This document shows, one piece after another, positions 43,153 to 52,289 of a stretch of DNA of 64,000 nucleotides. A model generated the notes under the pieces. That model saw only the letters and a program-made list of their open reading frames with translations. It was not told where the DNA came from and ran no database searches. The stretch comes from JACADW01 sp963747985 (GTDB taxonomy: Bacteria > Acidobacteriota > UBA6911), in NCBI GenBank assembly GCA_963747985.1, contig CAVVHG010000001.1, positions 124,001 to 188,000 on the forward strand, in the 5' to 3' direction. The position numbers and the translations under genes are program-made. Every line of letters starts with the position of its first letter. The stretch's first letter is position 1.

Positions 43153-44867
43153 AGGACTTGCCTGAAGTCTGTCAGAAACTGCGCGAGCAACTGATCGTTT
43201 CCTGCCAGGCGCCGGAAGGGGACGTCTTTCACGGCCCGGACGCGATGGCGCGCTTTGCCGTCGCGGCCCGACAGGGAGGCGCAGCCGGCATCCGAGCAAA
43301 CGGTGTCGCGGACCTCACCGCGATTCGGCGGGCTGTTGATCTGCCGATCATCGGTATACGGAAGACGCCGTTTCCGGAGGGCGGATGGCTGATTACGGGG
43401 TCGTTCGATGCCGCAAAGGATCTTGTGGCCGCCGGGGCCGATATTATCGCGCTCGATTGTACACGCAGGGGGCAGGGGCTTGGAGCGCTGGATCGAGTTC
43501 GCCGGATCAGGGCGGAGCTCGGGGTGCCGGTGATGGCGGATATCGCAACCCTGGATGAGGCACTCGTTGCCGAGCAGGCGGGCGCCGATTTGATCGCCAC
43601 TACGCTGCGCGGATATACGGCAGAGACAGCGGAAGTCCGAGCCTTCGATCCTGCGTTCGTCAGGCTGCTGGCGGATAGGCTGGAGTCGCCCGTAGTGACC
43701 GAGGGCCGCATCCACACGCCGGAGCAGGCCCGGGAAGCGCTGCGCGCGGGGGCGTTCGCCGTTGTTGTCGGCACAGCCATCACCGCCCCCAGGGAAATCA
43801 CCCGGCGTTTCGCCGGCATGCTGGCAATGGAACGGGAGGACAAGACACGGAACCGGTTCTTCCTGGCCATTGACCTGGGCGGAACAAACACGAAATCGGG
43901 GGTTGTCTCGCGGGAAGGCGAATTGCTTCACACCGCAGTGGTCCCGACTCCAGCCGGAGGAGGACGCCAGGTCCTCCTCGATCATCTGAAGTCGGTGGCG
44001 CGGCAGTGTGTGCTCGCGGCGCGTCAGAAGGGCATCACGCCCTCCGCTCTTGGCATAGCCACCGCCGGTTGGGTCGACTTCTATACGGGCCGTGTGGCAT
44101 ATGCTACGGAGAATCTTCCCGGCTGGACCGGTACGCCGATTGCAGCAGAGCTGGAAGAATCCACCGGCTTGCCTGTGGCTGTCGAGAATGACGCCAACGC
44201 GCTCGCTCTTGCAGAGAAACAGTTCGGTGTGGGCCGGACGGTGCGGGATTTTGTCTGCCTGACGCTGGGGACCGGTGTGGGCGGAGGCTGCATCATCGGG
44301 GGCAGCCTCAACCGCGGCCCTCATTTTTTCGCTAACGCGCTCGGCCACATCACGCTGGTGCCCGATGGCCACCCCTGCACCTGCGGCAAGAGAGGCTGCC
44401 TCGAGGCGTACGCCAACGCCTCAGCTTTGCTCCGGTTCGCGGGTGGTTCCTTCAAGGACGCCGAAGAAGCCATCGCAGCCGCGCAGGCGGGCGATGCCGT
44501 TGCCGCGGAAGCGATCCGCATTCTCGCCGGGCATCTGGCAACCGGGGTCACTTCGATCGTTCAGGTCCTGGACCCGGAGATGATCATCCTTTCAGGTGGT
44601 ATCGTGGAGAACAACCCTCTCCTCCTCCGGCACTTCCAGAGCGAACTGAAATCCAGGGTCCCCGTGTGGGAGCATCGGAAGATACAGGTCCAGGTGTCCC
44701 GCCTGGGATACTACAGCGGCGTGCTCGGCGCGGTGGCTGCCGTGCTGGAAAAGATGGAAATCGACACCAGGGCCCGCTTTCGATTCTCCATGCAGTCGCC
44801 CACGAGTCTCGTGCCGGGACGGGGAAAGGAGGGTGCTACCGATGAATCACCGCGAGAGCAGATCTAG
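43149..44867 (+). CDS. bifunctional NanE-like 2-epimerase / ROK-family sugar kinase fusion
   Basis: 572 residues from ATG 43149. Residues 1-225 are NanE-like (N-acylglucosamine-6-phosphate 2-epimerase): LIVSCQAPEGDVFHGPDAMA, GIRANGVADLTAIRRAVDLP, IIGIRKTPFP, ADIIALDCTRRGQ, PVMADIATLDEAL and TEGRIHTPEQAREALRAGA. Residues 235-550 are a ROK kinase: ATP loop FFLAIDLGGTNTKSGVV, VENDANALALAEKQFG and the zinc site GHITLVPDGHPCTCGKRGCL. Together they would phosphorylate N-acetylmannosamine and epimerise it to GlcNAc-6-phosphate, as in fused NanEK enzymes of some bacteria. No sialic acid aldolase (NanA) or NagB is in the window, so another N-acyl-hexosamine is possible. Translationally coupled to the permease; the GH140-like gene overlaps its end by 26 bases. 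Confidence 0.85.
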   Translation: MKDLPEVCQKLREQLIVSCQAPEGDVFHGPDAMARFAVAARQGGAAGIRANGVADLTAIRRAVDLPIIGIRKTPFPEGGWLITGSFDAAKDLVAAGADIIALDCTRRGQGLGALDRVRRIRAELGVPVMADIATLDEALVAEQAGADLIATTLRGYTAETAEVRAFDPAFVRLLADRLESPVVTEGRIHTPEQAREALRAGAFAVVVGTAITAPREITRRFAGMLAMEREDKTRNRFFLAIDLGGTNTKSGVVSREGELLHTAVVPTPAGGGRQVLLDHLKSVARQCVLAARQKGITPSALGIATAGWVDFYTGRVAYATENLPGWTGTPIAAELEESTGLPVAVENDANALALAEKQFGVGRTVRDFVCLTLGTGVGGGCIIGGSLNRGPHFFANALGHITLVPDGHPCTCGKRGCLEAYANASALLRFAGGSFKDAEEAIAAAQAGDAVAAEAIRILAGHLATGVTSIVQVLDPEMIILSGGIVENNPLLLRHFQSELKSRVPVWEHRKIQVQVSRLGYYSGVLGAVAAVLEKMEIDTRARFRFSMQSPTSLVPGRGKEGATDESPREQI

Positions 44868-46347
44868 CGCATCGCCGGTGGAGCCGAGTGCAGTTTGCCG
44901 CATTGTCCGGCGTTTTGTTTGCCAGGCTGTGATCATGTTCTGCGCGATCGCATCGTTCACGGCTTCCCCGGCCGCCGCCGGCGCGCCGCGATTGCGTGTC
45001 AGCGAAAACGACCGATTTCTCGTGAAGGAAGACGGGCAACCGTTTTTCTACCTCGGCGACACGGCGTGGGAATTGTTTCACCGCCTGAATCGCGAAGAGG
45101 CGACGCGCTACCTGGAAGACCGCGCACGGAAGGGTTTCACAGTCATCCAGGCCGTCGCTCTCGCCGAACTGGACGGGCTGAACGATCCCAATCCATACGG
45201 GTATAAGCCTCTGGTAGACGACGACCCGACGAATCCTGCGGTGCGGGAGGGCCCTGACAACGACTATTGGGACCATGTTGACTTTGTCGTCGGCAAAGCA
45301 GAGCAGCTTGGATTGTTCATAGGTTTCCTCCCCACCTGGGGAGACAAGTGGAACAAGAAATGGGGAAAGGGGCCGGAGATCTTCTCCCTCCAGAATGCTG
45401 CGATCTATGGGGAGTGGCTCGGCCGGCGATACCGGGGTAAGCCGATCATCTGGATCCTCGGGGGCGATCGCCCCGTGGAAAGCGACACCCAGAAGGAGAT
45501 ACTGCGCGCCATGGCACAAGGCTTGCGCCGAGGCGACGCCGGAGAGCACCTCATTACCCTGCACCCCACCGGCGGCACCGGTTCCGCGGAGTGGTTTCAC
45601 GAGGAGGATTGGCTCGACTTCAATATGCGGCAAAACGGCCACGGCGCCGAATTCGAGCGCTACGCCCTCACCCGCTCAGACTACGGCCGCGTTCCCACAA
45701 AACCCGTGATCGACGGGGAACCCCTCTACGAAGACCACCCGATCTCCTTCAAGCCTATGGAGCTGGGGTACTCGGTTGCTGCGGACGTGCGCCGGCCCCT
45801 CTATTGGGACCTGTTCGGCGGCGCTTTCGGGCACACCTACGGGAATCACGCCGTATGGCAGATGTGGCAGCCGGGCCGTGACCCGGTCAATGGCCCTCTC
45901 ATGCCCTGGTATGAGGCGATCGATCAGCCCGGCGCCGGCCAGATGAACTTTGCGCGGCACCTGATCGAGTCGCGGCCGTTCCTGACGCGAGTCCCTGACG
46001 ATTCCATTCTGGTCGAGTCCAGGGTGAAGGCATCTGTTCCCGGCACCGGCCGTGCCCGTTTCGTGGCCACGCGCGACGAGGCGGGTAGCTACGCGATGAT
46101 TTATGCTCCCGTCGGCCGCCGGTTCAGTGTGCATATGGACAAGATCGGGGGTGAGAGGGTGAAGGCCTGGTGGTTCAACCCACGGGATGGCTCGGCGAGA
46201 CTGATCGGAGATTTCCCCAACACCGGGGAACGCGAGTTCGCACCACCGGACCCGGGGGAGCACCTGGACTGGGTGCTTGTCCTTGACGACGCCTCGAAAG
46301 GATATTCCCCGCCCGGCAGCTCCGGAGCAACCCGCTCCTCGCGATGA
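44842..46347 (+). CDS. exported GH140/DUF4038 apiosidase-like glycoside hydrolase
   Basis: 501 residues from ATG 44842 (AGGAGGG eight bases upstream). A signal region (about residues 27-46, ending SPAAAGA) precedes a DUF4038 barrel: NDRFLVKEDGQPFFYLGDTA, WELFHRLNREEATRYLEDRA, KGFTVIQAVALAELDGLN, the acidic-residue motif IIWILGGDRP (D209) and VIDGEPLYED (E293). These two positions are the natural candidates for the catalytic pair of GH140. The C-terminal ~100 residues form a beta domain of the putative collagen-binding type (ARFVATRDEAGSYAMIYAPV, VKAWWFNPRDGSARLIG). Characterised GH140 members release D-apiose from rhamnogalacturonan II. Downstream genes fit apiose use. Confidence 0.82.
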   Translation: MNHRESRSSASPVEPSAVCRIVRRFVCQAVIMFCAIASFTASPAAAGAPRLRVSENDRFLVKEDGQPFFYLGDTAWELFHRLNREEATRYLEDRARKGFTVIQAVALAELDGLNDPNPYGYKPLVDDDPTNPAVREGPDNDYWDHVDFVVGKAEQLGLFIGFLPTWGDKWNKKWGKGPEIFSLQNAAIYGEWLGRRYRGKPIIWILGGDRPVESDTQKEILRAMAQGLRRGDAGEHLITLHPTGGTGSAEWFHEEDWLDFNMRQNGHGAEFERYALTRSDYGRVPTKPVIDGEPLYEDHPISFKPMELGYSVAADVRRPLYWDLFGGAFGHTYGNHAVWQMWQPGRDPVNGPLMPWYEAIDQPGAGQMNFARHLIESRPFLTRVPDDSILVESRVKASVPGTGRARFVATRDEAGSYAMIYAPVGRRFSVHMDKIGGERVKAWWFNPRDGSARLIGDFPNTGEREFAPPDPGEHLDWVLVLDDASKGYSPPGSSGATRSSR

Positions 46348-46459
46348 TCTGATTGGCAGAAACCTGGCGGGAGAATGTGGGCGCGCGCCGCCGGCGCGCC
46401 CGCTGGTCCGCCCCGGCGCGGAGGTGACGGAAAGGAGACTGCCTCAAAACTAAATGAAG

Positions 46460-46655
46460 CGGGCCTTCAGCCCTCGGTTCCCGCGACTGCGCGCAAACCT
46501 GGGGCTTCGCCTCAGGCTGCTATGACAACGCGCTTTCAGCGCTCTGTGTGCAGATTCGATCGGGGTCTTGAGAAGGGCCGAGGGCCCGATTCATACCAGC
46601 CGGGCGCAACGCGCCAGGTACAGGAGCCACAATACACTCGAGGGCTGAAAGCCCG
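46460..46655. repeat. modular palindromic repeat block (family D)
   Basis: The block is bounded by inverted copies CGGGCCTTCAGCCCTCG (46460-46476) and CGAGGGCTGAAAGCCCG (46639-46655), matching at 16 of 17 positions. Between them are separate hairpins, each with a TTC-type loop: CCTGGGGC-TTC-GCCTCAGG (near 46499), GCGCT-TTC-AGCGC (46530-46542), and further inverted words GGGCCGAGGGCCC and GGGCGCAACGCGCC. It is noncoding (the frame across it is arginine/proline-rich) and occupies most of the 380-base gap between the GH140-like and oxidoreductase genes. A GC-rich palindromic lead-in lies at 46378-46430. Confidence 0.65.
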
Positions 46656-46727
46656 TATCATAGTAAATTACAGGACATCCCAGGCGGTGCGGACCCGCTC
46701 CGAACTCGATAATTGAGGAAGTTCGTA

Positions 46728-47807
46728 ATGTTTGGAGACCCCAGCGACAACAGAAATCCAACATTAGGGGCAGACACGCCGGTATTGCGATTTGCGATCG
46801 CCGGAACAGGCTTCTGGGCCCGGTTTCAGCTGGCGGCCTGGCGCGAGCTGCAAGGCGCCGAATGCGTGGCGCTGTACAATCGAACCCGCGGCAAAGCCGA
46901 GGCGCTGGCGCAAGAGTTCGGCATCCCGGCGGTATACGACGATGCCGGGGAAATGGTGCGCAGGGAAAAGCTCGATTTCCTCGACGTCATCACCGATGTA
47001 AAGACCCACAGCCGGTTCGTTTGTCTCGCCGCAGAACATGGCCTGCCGGTCATCTGCCAGAAGCCGATGGCGACGTCTCTGGAGGAGGCGCAGCGAATGC
47101 TTCAAACCTGCCGCCACGCCGGGGTTCCGCTGTACATCCATGAAAACTGGCGCTGGCAGGCACCGATCCGTCAGTTGAATAAAGAGCTGACCGCGGAGCG
47201 CATCGGAAAGCCCTTCCGCGCACGGATACAGTACTGCACGAGTTACCCGGTGTTCGACAACCAGCCCTTCCTCAGGGAAATCGATCAGTTCATCCTGACA
47301 GACATGGGGAGCCACATCCTGGACGTGGCGCGCTTTCTCTTCGGTGAGGCCGAAACCCTCTACTGCCGGACACATCGCATCCACGAGGACATTCGTGGAG
47401 AAGACGTGGCGACCGTGATGATGAGGATGGGCGGAGGGACGACCGTGGCCTGCGACTTGAGCTACGCCAGTCGCACCGAACGCGAGCGCTTCCCCGAGAC
47501 CTACATCTTCGTCGAGGGGTCAAAGGGATCGCTCGAATTAGGCCCTGACTACTGGATCCGCGTCACGACGGCCGAAGGCACTCACGCCACGCGTTACCCG
47601 CCGCCTCGGTACGCCTGGGCAGACCCGGCCTACGATCTGGTGCACGCCAGCATCGTCCCATGCAACGCAGACCTGCTCACGGCACTGCGCGGAGAGGGCG
47701 AGGCTGAGACCACCGGCGAGGACAATCTGAAGACGGTCCGACTCGTATTTGCCTCCTACGGATCGGCGCGCAGCGGACAAGTCGTGGAGATCGGCACGGC
47801 GACCTAG
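46728..47807 (+). CDS. Gfo/Idh/MocA-family oxidoreductase (candidate apiose dehydrogenase)
   Basis: 359 residues from ATG 46728 (GAGGAAG six bases upstream). The N-terminal Rossmann fold has RFAIAGTGFWARFQLAAWRE; the catalytic-lysine motif appears as VICQKPMATSLEEAQRML (a variant of EKP); the C-terminal domain carries NWRWQAPIRQLNKELTAERI and DMGSHILDVARFLFGE, where the His is typical of the active site. Members oxidise sugars with NAD(P). D-apiose dehydrogenase (ApsD) belongs to this family, and the position between a GH140-like gene and an apionate-oxidoisomerase-like gene makes that activity likely; other sugars are not excluded. Followed after 62 bases by the PGDH_C gene. Confidence 0.82.
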   Translation: MFGDPSDNRNPTLGADTPVLRFAIAGTGFWARFQLAAWRELQGAECVALYNRTRGKAEALAQEFGIPAVYDDAGEMVRREKLDFLDVITDVKTHSRFVCLAAEHGLPVICQKPMATSLEEAQRMLQTCRHAGVPLYIHENWRWQAPIRQLNKELTAERIGKPFRARIQYCTSYPVFDNQPFLREIDQFILTDMGSHILDVARFLFGEAETLYCRTHRIHEDIRGEDVATVMMRMGGGTTVACDLSYASRTERERFPETYIFVEGSKGSLELGPDYWIRVTTAEGTHATRYPPPRYAWADPAYDLVHASIVPCNADLLTALRGEGEAETTGEDNLKTVRLVFASYGSARSGQVVEIGTAT

Positions 47808-47869
47808 CGCGCAGGTTTGATGGACGGGCGAAGATCGAGGAACTCTAGATTTGTATCGGGGAGATACAC

Positions 47870-48700
47870 ATGGAAACGATAGCTCTCATGGGTGCGGGCG
47901 GCAAAATAGGGTGCCGCATCGCCGACCGGTTGAGGAACACCCGTTACCGAATGCACTACGTCGAGGTGAGCGATGCCGGGCGAGAAAACCTCAGGAAGAG
48001 AGGCCTCGAGACAACCCCGCAGGACCAGGCGCTCCGCGACGCCGATTTCGTCATTCTCGCGGTGCCTGACCGCCTGATTGGGCGGATATCGGCGGAAATC
48101 TTGCCTGCACTCCGGAGCGGCGCCATGGTCGTTTGCCTGGATCCTGCGGCACCGTGCGCCGGGAAGGTCAAGATGCGCCGGGACGTCCGGTATATTGTCA
48201 CGCATCCGTGTCATCCTCCGGTCTTCAGCGGTGAGACCGACCCGGAAGCACAGCGCGATTTCTACGGCGGCATCAAGGCAAAGCAGAATGTCGTGTGCGC
48301 TCCTCTGCAGGGCAGTGACGACGACTATGCCCGGGGCGAGGCGCTGGTGCGCGAGATGTTCGCGCCGGTGATGAAGGTTCACCGCGTCACGGTCGAGCAG
48401 ATGGCGATCCTCGAGCCTGCGCTTGCGGAAACCACATCCCAAACCTGCATCCAGACTATTCGCGAGGCGATGGATGAGGCAATCCGGCGCGGAGTACCCC
48501 CGGAAGCCGCGCGTGATTTTCTGCTGGGTCACATCAACATCCAACTGGCCATCTTCTTCGGAGAGGTCGACGTGAGGTTCTCGGACGGTGCGATCAAAGC
48601 CATGGAGCGGGCGCGATCGCAGATTTTTCAGCCGGACTGGAAAAAAGTATTCGAACCGGAAAATGTGCGCGAGTCCCTCGAGGCGATCACGACTCCCTGA
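47870..48700 (+). CDS. NAD-binding PGDH_C-domain protein (candidate D-apionate oxidoisomerase)
   Basis: 276 residues. The N-terminus METIALMGAGGKIGCRIADR is a Rossmann fold with a short GxGGxxG loop, followed by DADFVILAVPDRLIG and the conserved VTHPCHPPVFSGETDPEAQR, then the helical C-terminal domain (MAILEPALAETTSQTCIQTI, AARDFLLGHINIQLAIFFGE). This matches the phosphogluconate-dehydrogenase-C-terminal-like (PGDH_C) group, to which, as I recall, D-apionate oxidoisomerase ApnO belongs; that enzyme converts apionate to 3-oxo-isoapionate. Placement next to a Gfo/Idh/MocA enzyme, a sugar importer and a TIM-barrel protein of the decarboxylase type supports this reading. The protein could also act on another branched acid. 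Confidence 0.72.
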   Translation: METIALMGAGGKIGCRIADRLRNTRYRMHYVEVSDAGRENLRKRGLETTPQDQALRDADFVILAVPDRLIGRISAEILPALRSGAMVVCLDPAAPCAGKVKMRRDVRYIVTHPCHPPVFSGETDPEAQRDFYGGIKAKQNVVCAPLQGSDDDYARGEALVREMFAPVMKVHRVTVEQMAILEPALAETTSQTCIQTIREAMDEAIRRGVPPEAARDFLLGHINIQLAIFFGEVDVRFSDGAIKAMERARSQIFQPDWKKVFEPENVRESLEAITTP

Positions 48701-48744
48701 GGATGCTTTTGTCGGGTGACCGCCGGGTCGCGCGAAGAGAGGCC

Positions 48745-49719
48745 ATGAACAACCGGTTGCTTCGGATTACTCTGTTTTCACTCGCACTAGTTGTCGCCTG
48801 CAATCGGGTCGGGCCGCGCCCGGGGCTGACCATCGGCGTGGCTTTCGAAATCCTTCAGACCGAATACTGGGTGGCGAGTTTCGAGGCCATGAAGGATGAG
48901 ATGAACAGGCGCGGGATCTCGATGCTCGAGGCGATCGCGGAAGGAGATGCAAACCGGCAGCTCGAGCAGATTCAGAGTTTCATCGCCCGAAGAGTCGACG
49001 GCATCATCGTTGTTCCGAAGGACGCCAAGACCGTGATCCCGATGATCCGGGCCGCGAATCGGGCCGGTATTCCGATTGTTCTGTACAACCGGCCCTGCGA
49101 CCGGACCGATGCCCGCGCGGTGGCCGTCGTGGCGGATAACTACAAGATCGCCCGAGCCACCGTCGAGTACATGGCAGAGCAGGCAAAGAAGAGTGGAAGG
49201 AAGCACAAGGCGATGATCCTCATCGGCGACCTGGGCGATATCAATGCCGTCGGAAGGCGCGACGGCTTTGACGATGCGCTCAAAGCCTTCTCTGACACGA
49301 TCGAGGTGGTGGCACGCGTACCGACCGAATGGAACCAGGAGAAGGCGCTCGCGGGTGTAACGAACGGACTGCAGGCCAACCCGGACATCGACTTTGTTTT
49401 CACGTCCTCGGATTTCCTCTTTCCCTCCATCGTGTCCGCGTTGAAGACGGCCGGCAAGTACAGGAAGATCGGGGAAGAGGGGCACGTATTGCTCGGCGGC
49501 TTCGACGGCGACGCCACCGCATATCAAATGCTCGCGGACGGTTACCTGGATGCTGACGGCGTGCAGGATGTCTACTTTGAGTCCTCCGCCGCCGTGCAGG
49601 CGGTGTTGGATCTGAAGGCCGGCAAGGACCTTCCGGACAGGATCCTGGACGAGGGTTTCGTGATTCATCAGGCGAATCTCAAAGAAGCTTCCGCCAGGAT
49701 GTGGGGCGCCCGGAAGTAG
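48745..49719 (+). CDS. sugar ABC transporter substrate-binding lipoprotein (RbsB-like)
   Basis: 324 residues from ATG 48745 (AGAGAGG upstream). A lipoprotein signal ends LVVAC. The two-lobed periplasmic binding fold of the pentose/hexose type (Peripla_BP_4) is shown by GLTIGVAFEILQTEYWVASF, RRVDGIIVVPKDAKTVIPMI, AGIPIVLYNRPCDR, HKAMILIGDLGDINAVGRRD and VLLGGFDGDATAYQML. The family binds ribose, galactose, xylitol and also apiose. It is the first gene of an importer set with two permeases and a double ATPase, and follows the PGDH_C gene by 44 bases. Confidence 0.9.
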   Translation: MNNRLLRITLFSLALVVACNRVGPRPGLTIGVAFEILQTEYWVASFEAMKDEMNRRGISMLEAIAEGDANRQLEQIQSFIARRVDGIIVVPKDAKTVIPMIRAANRAGIPIVLYNRPCDRTDARAVAVVADNYKIARATVEYMAEQAKKSGRKHKAMILIGDLGDINAVGRRDGFDDALKAFSDTIEVVARVPTEWNQEKALAGVTNGLQANPDIDFVFTSSDFLFPSIVSALKTAGKYRKIGEEGHVLLGGFDGDATAYQMLADGYLDADGVQDVYFESSAAVQAVLDLKAGKDLPDRILDEGFVIHQANLKEASARMWGARK

Positions 49720-49786
49720 GTCCGGTTAACAGCCCTGACCTGCCTGCGTCCCGACAATGGGGTTTGGGAAGGATCCGAAGAGACAG

Positions 49787-50754
49787 ATGAATCGCTGGAA
49801 GAGGCTCATAGTCTCGGATTACTGGGTACTGTACCTGAGCATCGTCTGTTTCGTCGCTCTGTTCCCGTTCACGCCGCGACTGGCTTCCGTCGAAAACATC
49901 CGCAACATTTTCTCCAACATGCTGCCGCTATCGGTCGTGGCCATCGGCGAAACCATCGTCCTGATCACGGGCGGGATCGACCTCTCCGTGACTTCCGTGA
50001 TCGGGCTCTCGAGTGTCATAGGCGCCTCGATCATGAGCTCGGACCAGGGACTTCTGGCGGGGAATCCGGCGGCTGCAGCTGCAGGGGTCGCCGGCATGAT
50101 CCTGGCCGGCGTGTTCGTCGGCTGTTTGAACGGCATCGCGGTCACGCGACTCCGGATGCCCCCATTCATTGTGACTTTGACCTCGATGATGTTTTTCAGC
50201 GGACTGGCCGTCTGGCTGACGCAGTCACGCCCGATCTACGGTCTTCCGGCGCGGTTCAATGAGCTGGGGCAGGGAGCGTGGTTGTGGCTGCCCAACTCTC
50301 TTGTGTTGGCAGGGGCGATGGCGGTTTCGGCTCATGTCCTGCTCAGCAGGTCTTTGCTCGGGCGCTGGATTTACGCGGTCGGCGCCAATTTGCGGACATC
50401 CCTCATTTCGGGAGCGCCGGTGAAGAGGGTAGTCACGTTTGCCTACGCTGCCGGCGGCGGGTGCGCTGCCGTTGCATCAATCCTGTATACGGCGCGTCTC
50501 GAGACAGGCTCGCCCGTTCTCGGGCAGAGAATCCTGCTGGATGTCATCGGTGCGACCGTGATCGGCGGGACGAGCCTTTTCGGGGGAAGGGTAGCGCGCT
50601 CTGGACGGTTTTTGGCGTGTGGTTCATCTGCCTGATCGACAACAGCCTCAACATGCTGGGCCTGTCCTACTTCGTGGTTATGATGGTCAAAGGCGGAATC
50701 ATTCTCTTTGCAGCCCTGATGGATGCAGCACGCACGCGCGTTCTGGCCGGGTGA
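49787..50754 (+). CDS. sugar ABC transporter permease, frameshifted (RbsC-like)
   Basis: The frame from ATG 49787 (ATG 49757 is an alternative) encodes an RbsC-type permease with about eight membrane spans, including AIGETIVLITGGIDLSVTSV and VGANLRTSLISGAPVKRVV, up to VIGGTSLFGG. There it leaves the family sequence and stops at 50635. The rest (KGSALWTVFGVWFICLIDNS then LNMLGLSYFVVMMVKGGIIL up to the stop at 50754) continues in another frame starting at 50587. The join is a run of five G at 50582-50586; one extra G would restore a normal ~322-residue protein. This is either a sequencing or assembly error or a true inactivating deletion. The end lies 14 bases before the ATPase start. Confidence 0.82.
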
Positions 50755-50768
50755 CGGCGGGTAAAGGC

Positions 50769-52289
50769 ATGGCCGAGGACATCCTCCTGGAATACGAAGA
50801 CATTGAGAAGAGCTTCTTCGGCGTACGCGTGCTGAGCAAAGTCCGTTTTGCGCTGCGGGAGGGCCACATTCTCGGGCTGGTCGGCGAGAACGGGGCCGGC
50901 AAGTCGACGCTGGTCAACATCCTGGGAGGCGTGCTCCGCGCGGACGCGGGCCGCATCCGGTTCCGGGGTCGCGAATACGCAGCCGCAAGCCCGGCGGACG
51001 CATTTCGACAGGGTATCGGGTTTATCCACCAGGAACTGAGCCTGTTCACCAATCTGGACATTGCAGAGAACATATTCATCGCCGGCTTTCCGGTGCGCCG
51101 GATTGCGCGTATCCCATGGATCGATGCCAGGGCGATGCGGTCCCGGGCGAAGGAGTTGCTGGGTGCGGTTGGGCTGGAGATTCCCTGCGACACGCTGGTG
51201 GAGAGACTGTCGCAGGGCGAACGCCAGCTTGTGGAAATCGCCAGGGCCCTGAGCCTTCGTGCGCGACTGATGATCCTCGACGAGCCTACCACTTCACTGA
51301 CCGCACGGGAGTCGGAGCGTCTTTTCGCGCTCATGGAGGACCTGCAAGGCCGCGGCATTTCCATGATCTTCATTTCCCACAACCTGGGGGACGTCTTCCG
51401 CCTCTGCGACGACATCGTGGTACTCCGGGACGGATTGGTCGTGGACGCCGGACCGATCGAGCGATTCACCGAAAACAGGGTGATTTCCCTGATGGTAGGC
51501 AGGAGCCTCGATCAGTACTTCCCGCCGCGCGCCACAGTGCGTGCCGAAGAGATCCTGCTCGAGGTCTCGGGTCTTTCACATCCCGGTATCGTCGAGGACA
51601 TCAGTTTCACGTTGCACCGCGGAGAGGTCCTGGGAGTATCCGGCCTGATGGGAGCCGGCCGCTCCGAGCTTGCCCGCATTCTGTTCGGGCTGGATCCCTG
51701 CACCCGGGGCGAGATAGCCGTAAAAGGGATTCGCCTGCCATCACGGACGCCCCGCGCGGCAATCCGGAGCGGCATGGCATTTCTCACAGAAAATCGCAGA
51801 GAGGAAGGACTCCTCATGGAGGCCAGCGTCGCCGACAACATCGCGCTGGTGTGCCTCCCCGCTTTCACGCGCAGACACTCGGGACTGGTGGATTCGGCGT
51901 CACTGAGGCGCGAAGTATCCGGAGCGGCATCGACTCTTCGCATAAAGAGCAGATCACTTAACCGGCAGAAGGCCAGGACGCTGAGCGGAGGAAACCAGCA
52001 GAAGATAGTGCTTGCGAAATGGCTGCTGTCGGGGCCGTCGGTGTTCATTCTCGACGAGCCGACGCGCGGCATCGACGTAGGCGCAAGACACGAGGTCTAC
52101 AAGATTATCAATGACCTCGTGGGACGAGGCGCGGGGGTGCTTCTCATCTCTTCTGAAATCGAAGAGCTCATGGGCATGTGTGACCGGATCCTTGTGATGA
52201 GAACGGGCGAGATCGCCGCCTGCGTGGAGAGACCGGAATTCGATCGCGAGCGGATCCTCAGGTTTGCGCTGGGAAGGAACCCGGTATGA
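50769..52289 (+). CDS. sugar ABC transporter double ATP-binding protein (RbsA/MglA-like)
   Basis: 506 residues from ATG 50769. Two nucleotide-binding halves: the first with Walker A GENGAGKST, signature LSQGERQLVEIARAL and Walker B LMILDEPTTSLT; the second with a degenerate Walker A (GLMGAGRSELARILFG), signature LSGGNQQKIVLAKWL and Walker B FILDEPTRGIDVG. The degenerate second Walker A is normal for RbsA/MglA/XylG-type carbohydrate ATPases. It powers import by the flanking permeases, RbsC-like at 49787 and 52286. Stop and next start overlap (ATGA, 52286-52289). Confidence 0.92.
   Translation: MAEDILLEYEDIEKSFFGVRVLSKVRFALREGHILGLVGENGAGKSTLVNILGGVLRADAGRIRFRGREYAAASPADAFRQGIGFIHQELSLFTNLDIAENIFIAGFPVRRIARIPWIDARAMRSRAKELLGAVGLEIPCDTLVERLSQGERQLVEIARALSLRARLMILDEPTTSLTARESERLFALMEDLQGRGISMIFISHNLGDVFRLCDDIVVLRDGLVVDAGPIERFTENRVISLMVGRSLDQYFPPRATVRAEEILLEVSGLSHPGIVEDISFTLHRGEVLGVSGLMGAGRSELARILFGLDPCTRGEIAVKGIRLPSRTPRAAIRSGMAFLTENRREEGLLMEASVADNIALVCLPAFTRRHSGLVDSASLRREVSGAASTLRIKSRSLNRQKARTLSGGNQQKIVLAKWLLSGPSVFILDEPTRGIDVGARHEVYKIINDLVGRGAGVLLISSEIEELMGMCDRILVMRTGEIAACVERPEFDRERILRFALGRNPV

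Noticed and set aside
42142..46347. Complete sialic acid catabolic cluster
   Set aside because: Only the NanE and ROK activities are present; no NanA, NagA, NagB or sialidase lies nearby, so a full Nan pathway is not supported.
1568..46420. Recurrent word CCGGCGCGGA in spacers (near 1568, 25108, 38706, 46415)
   Set aside because: Ten GC-rich bases are expected to recur by chance in this composition and the flanks do not align well; not claimed as a repeat family.
46375..46716. 113-codon open frame across the palindromic block
   Set aside because: Its translation is simply the reading of the hairpin repeats and has no protein-like features.
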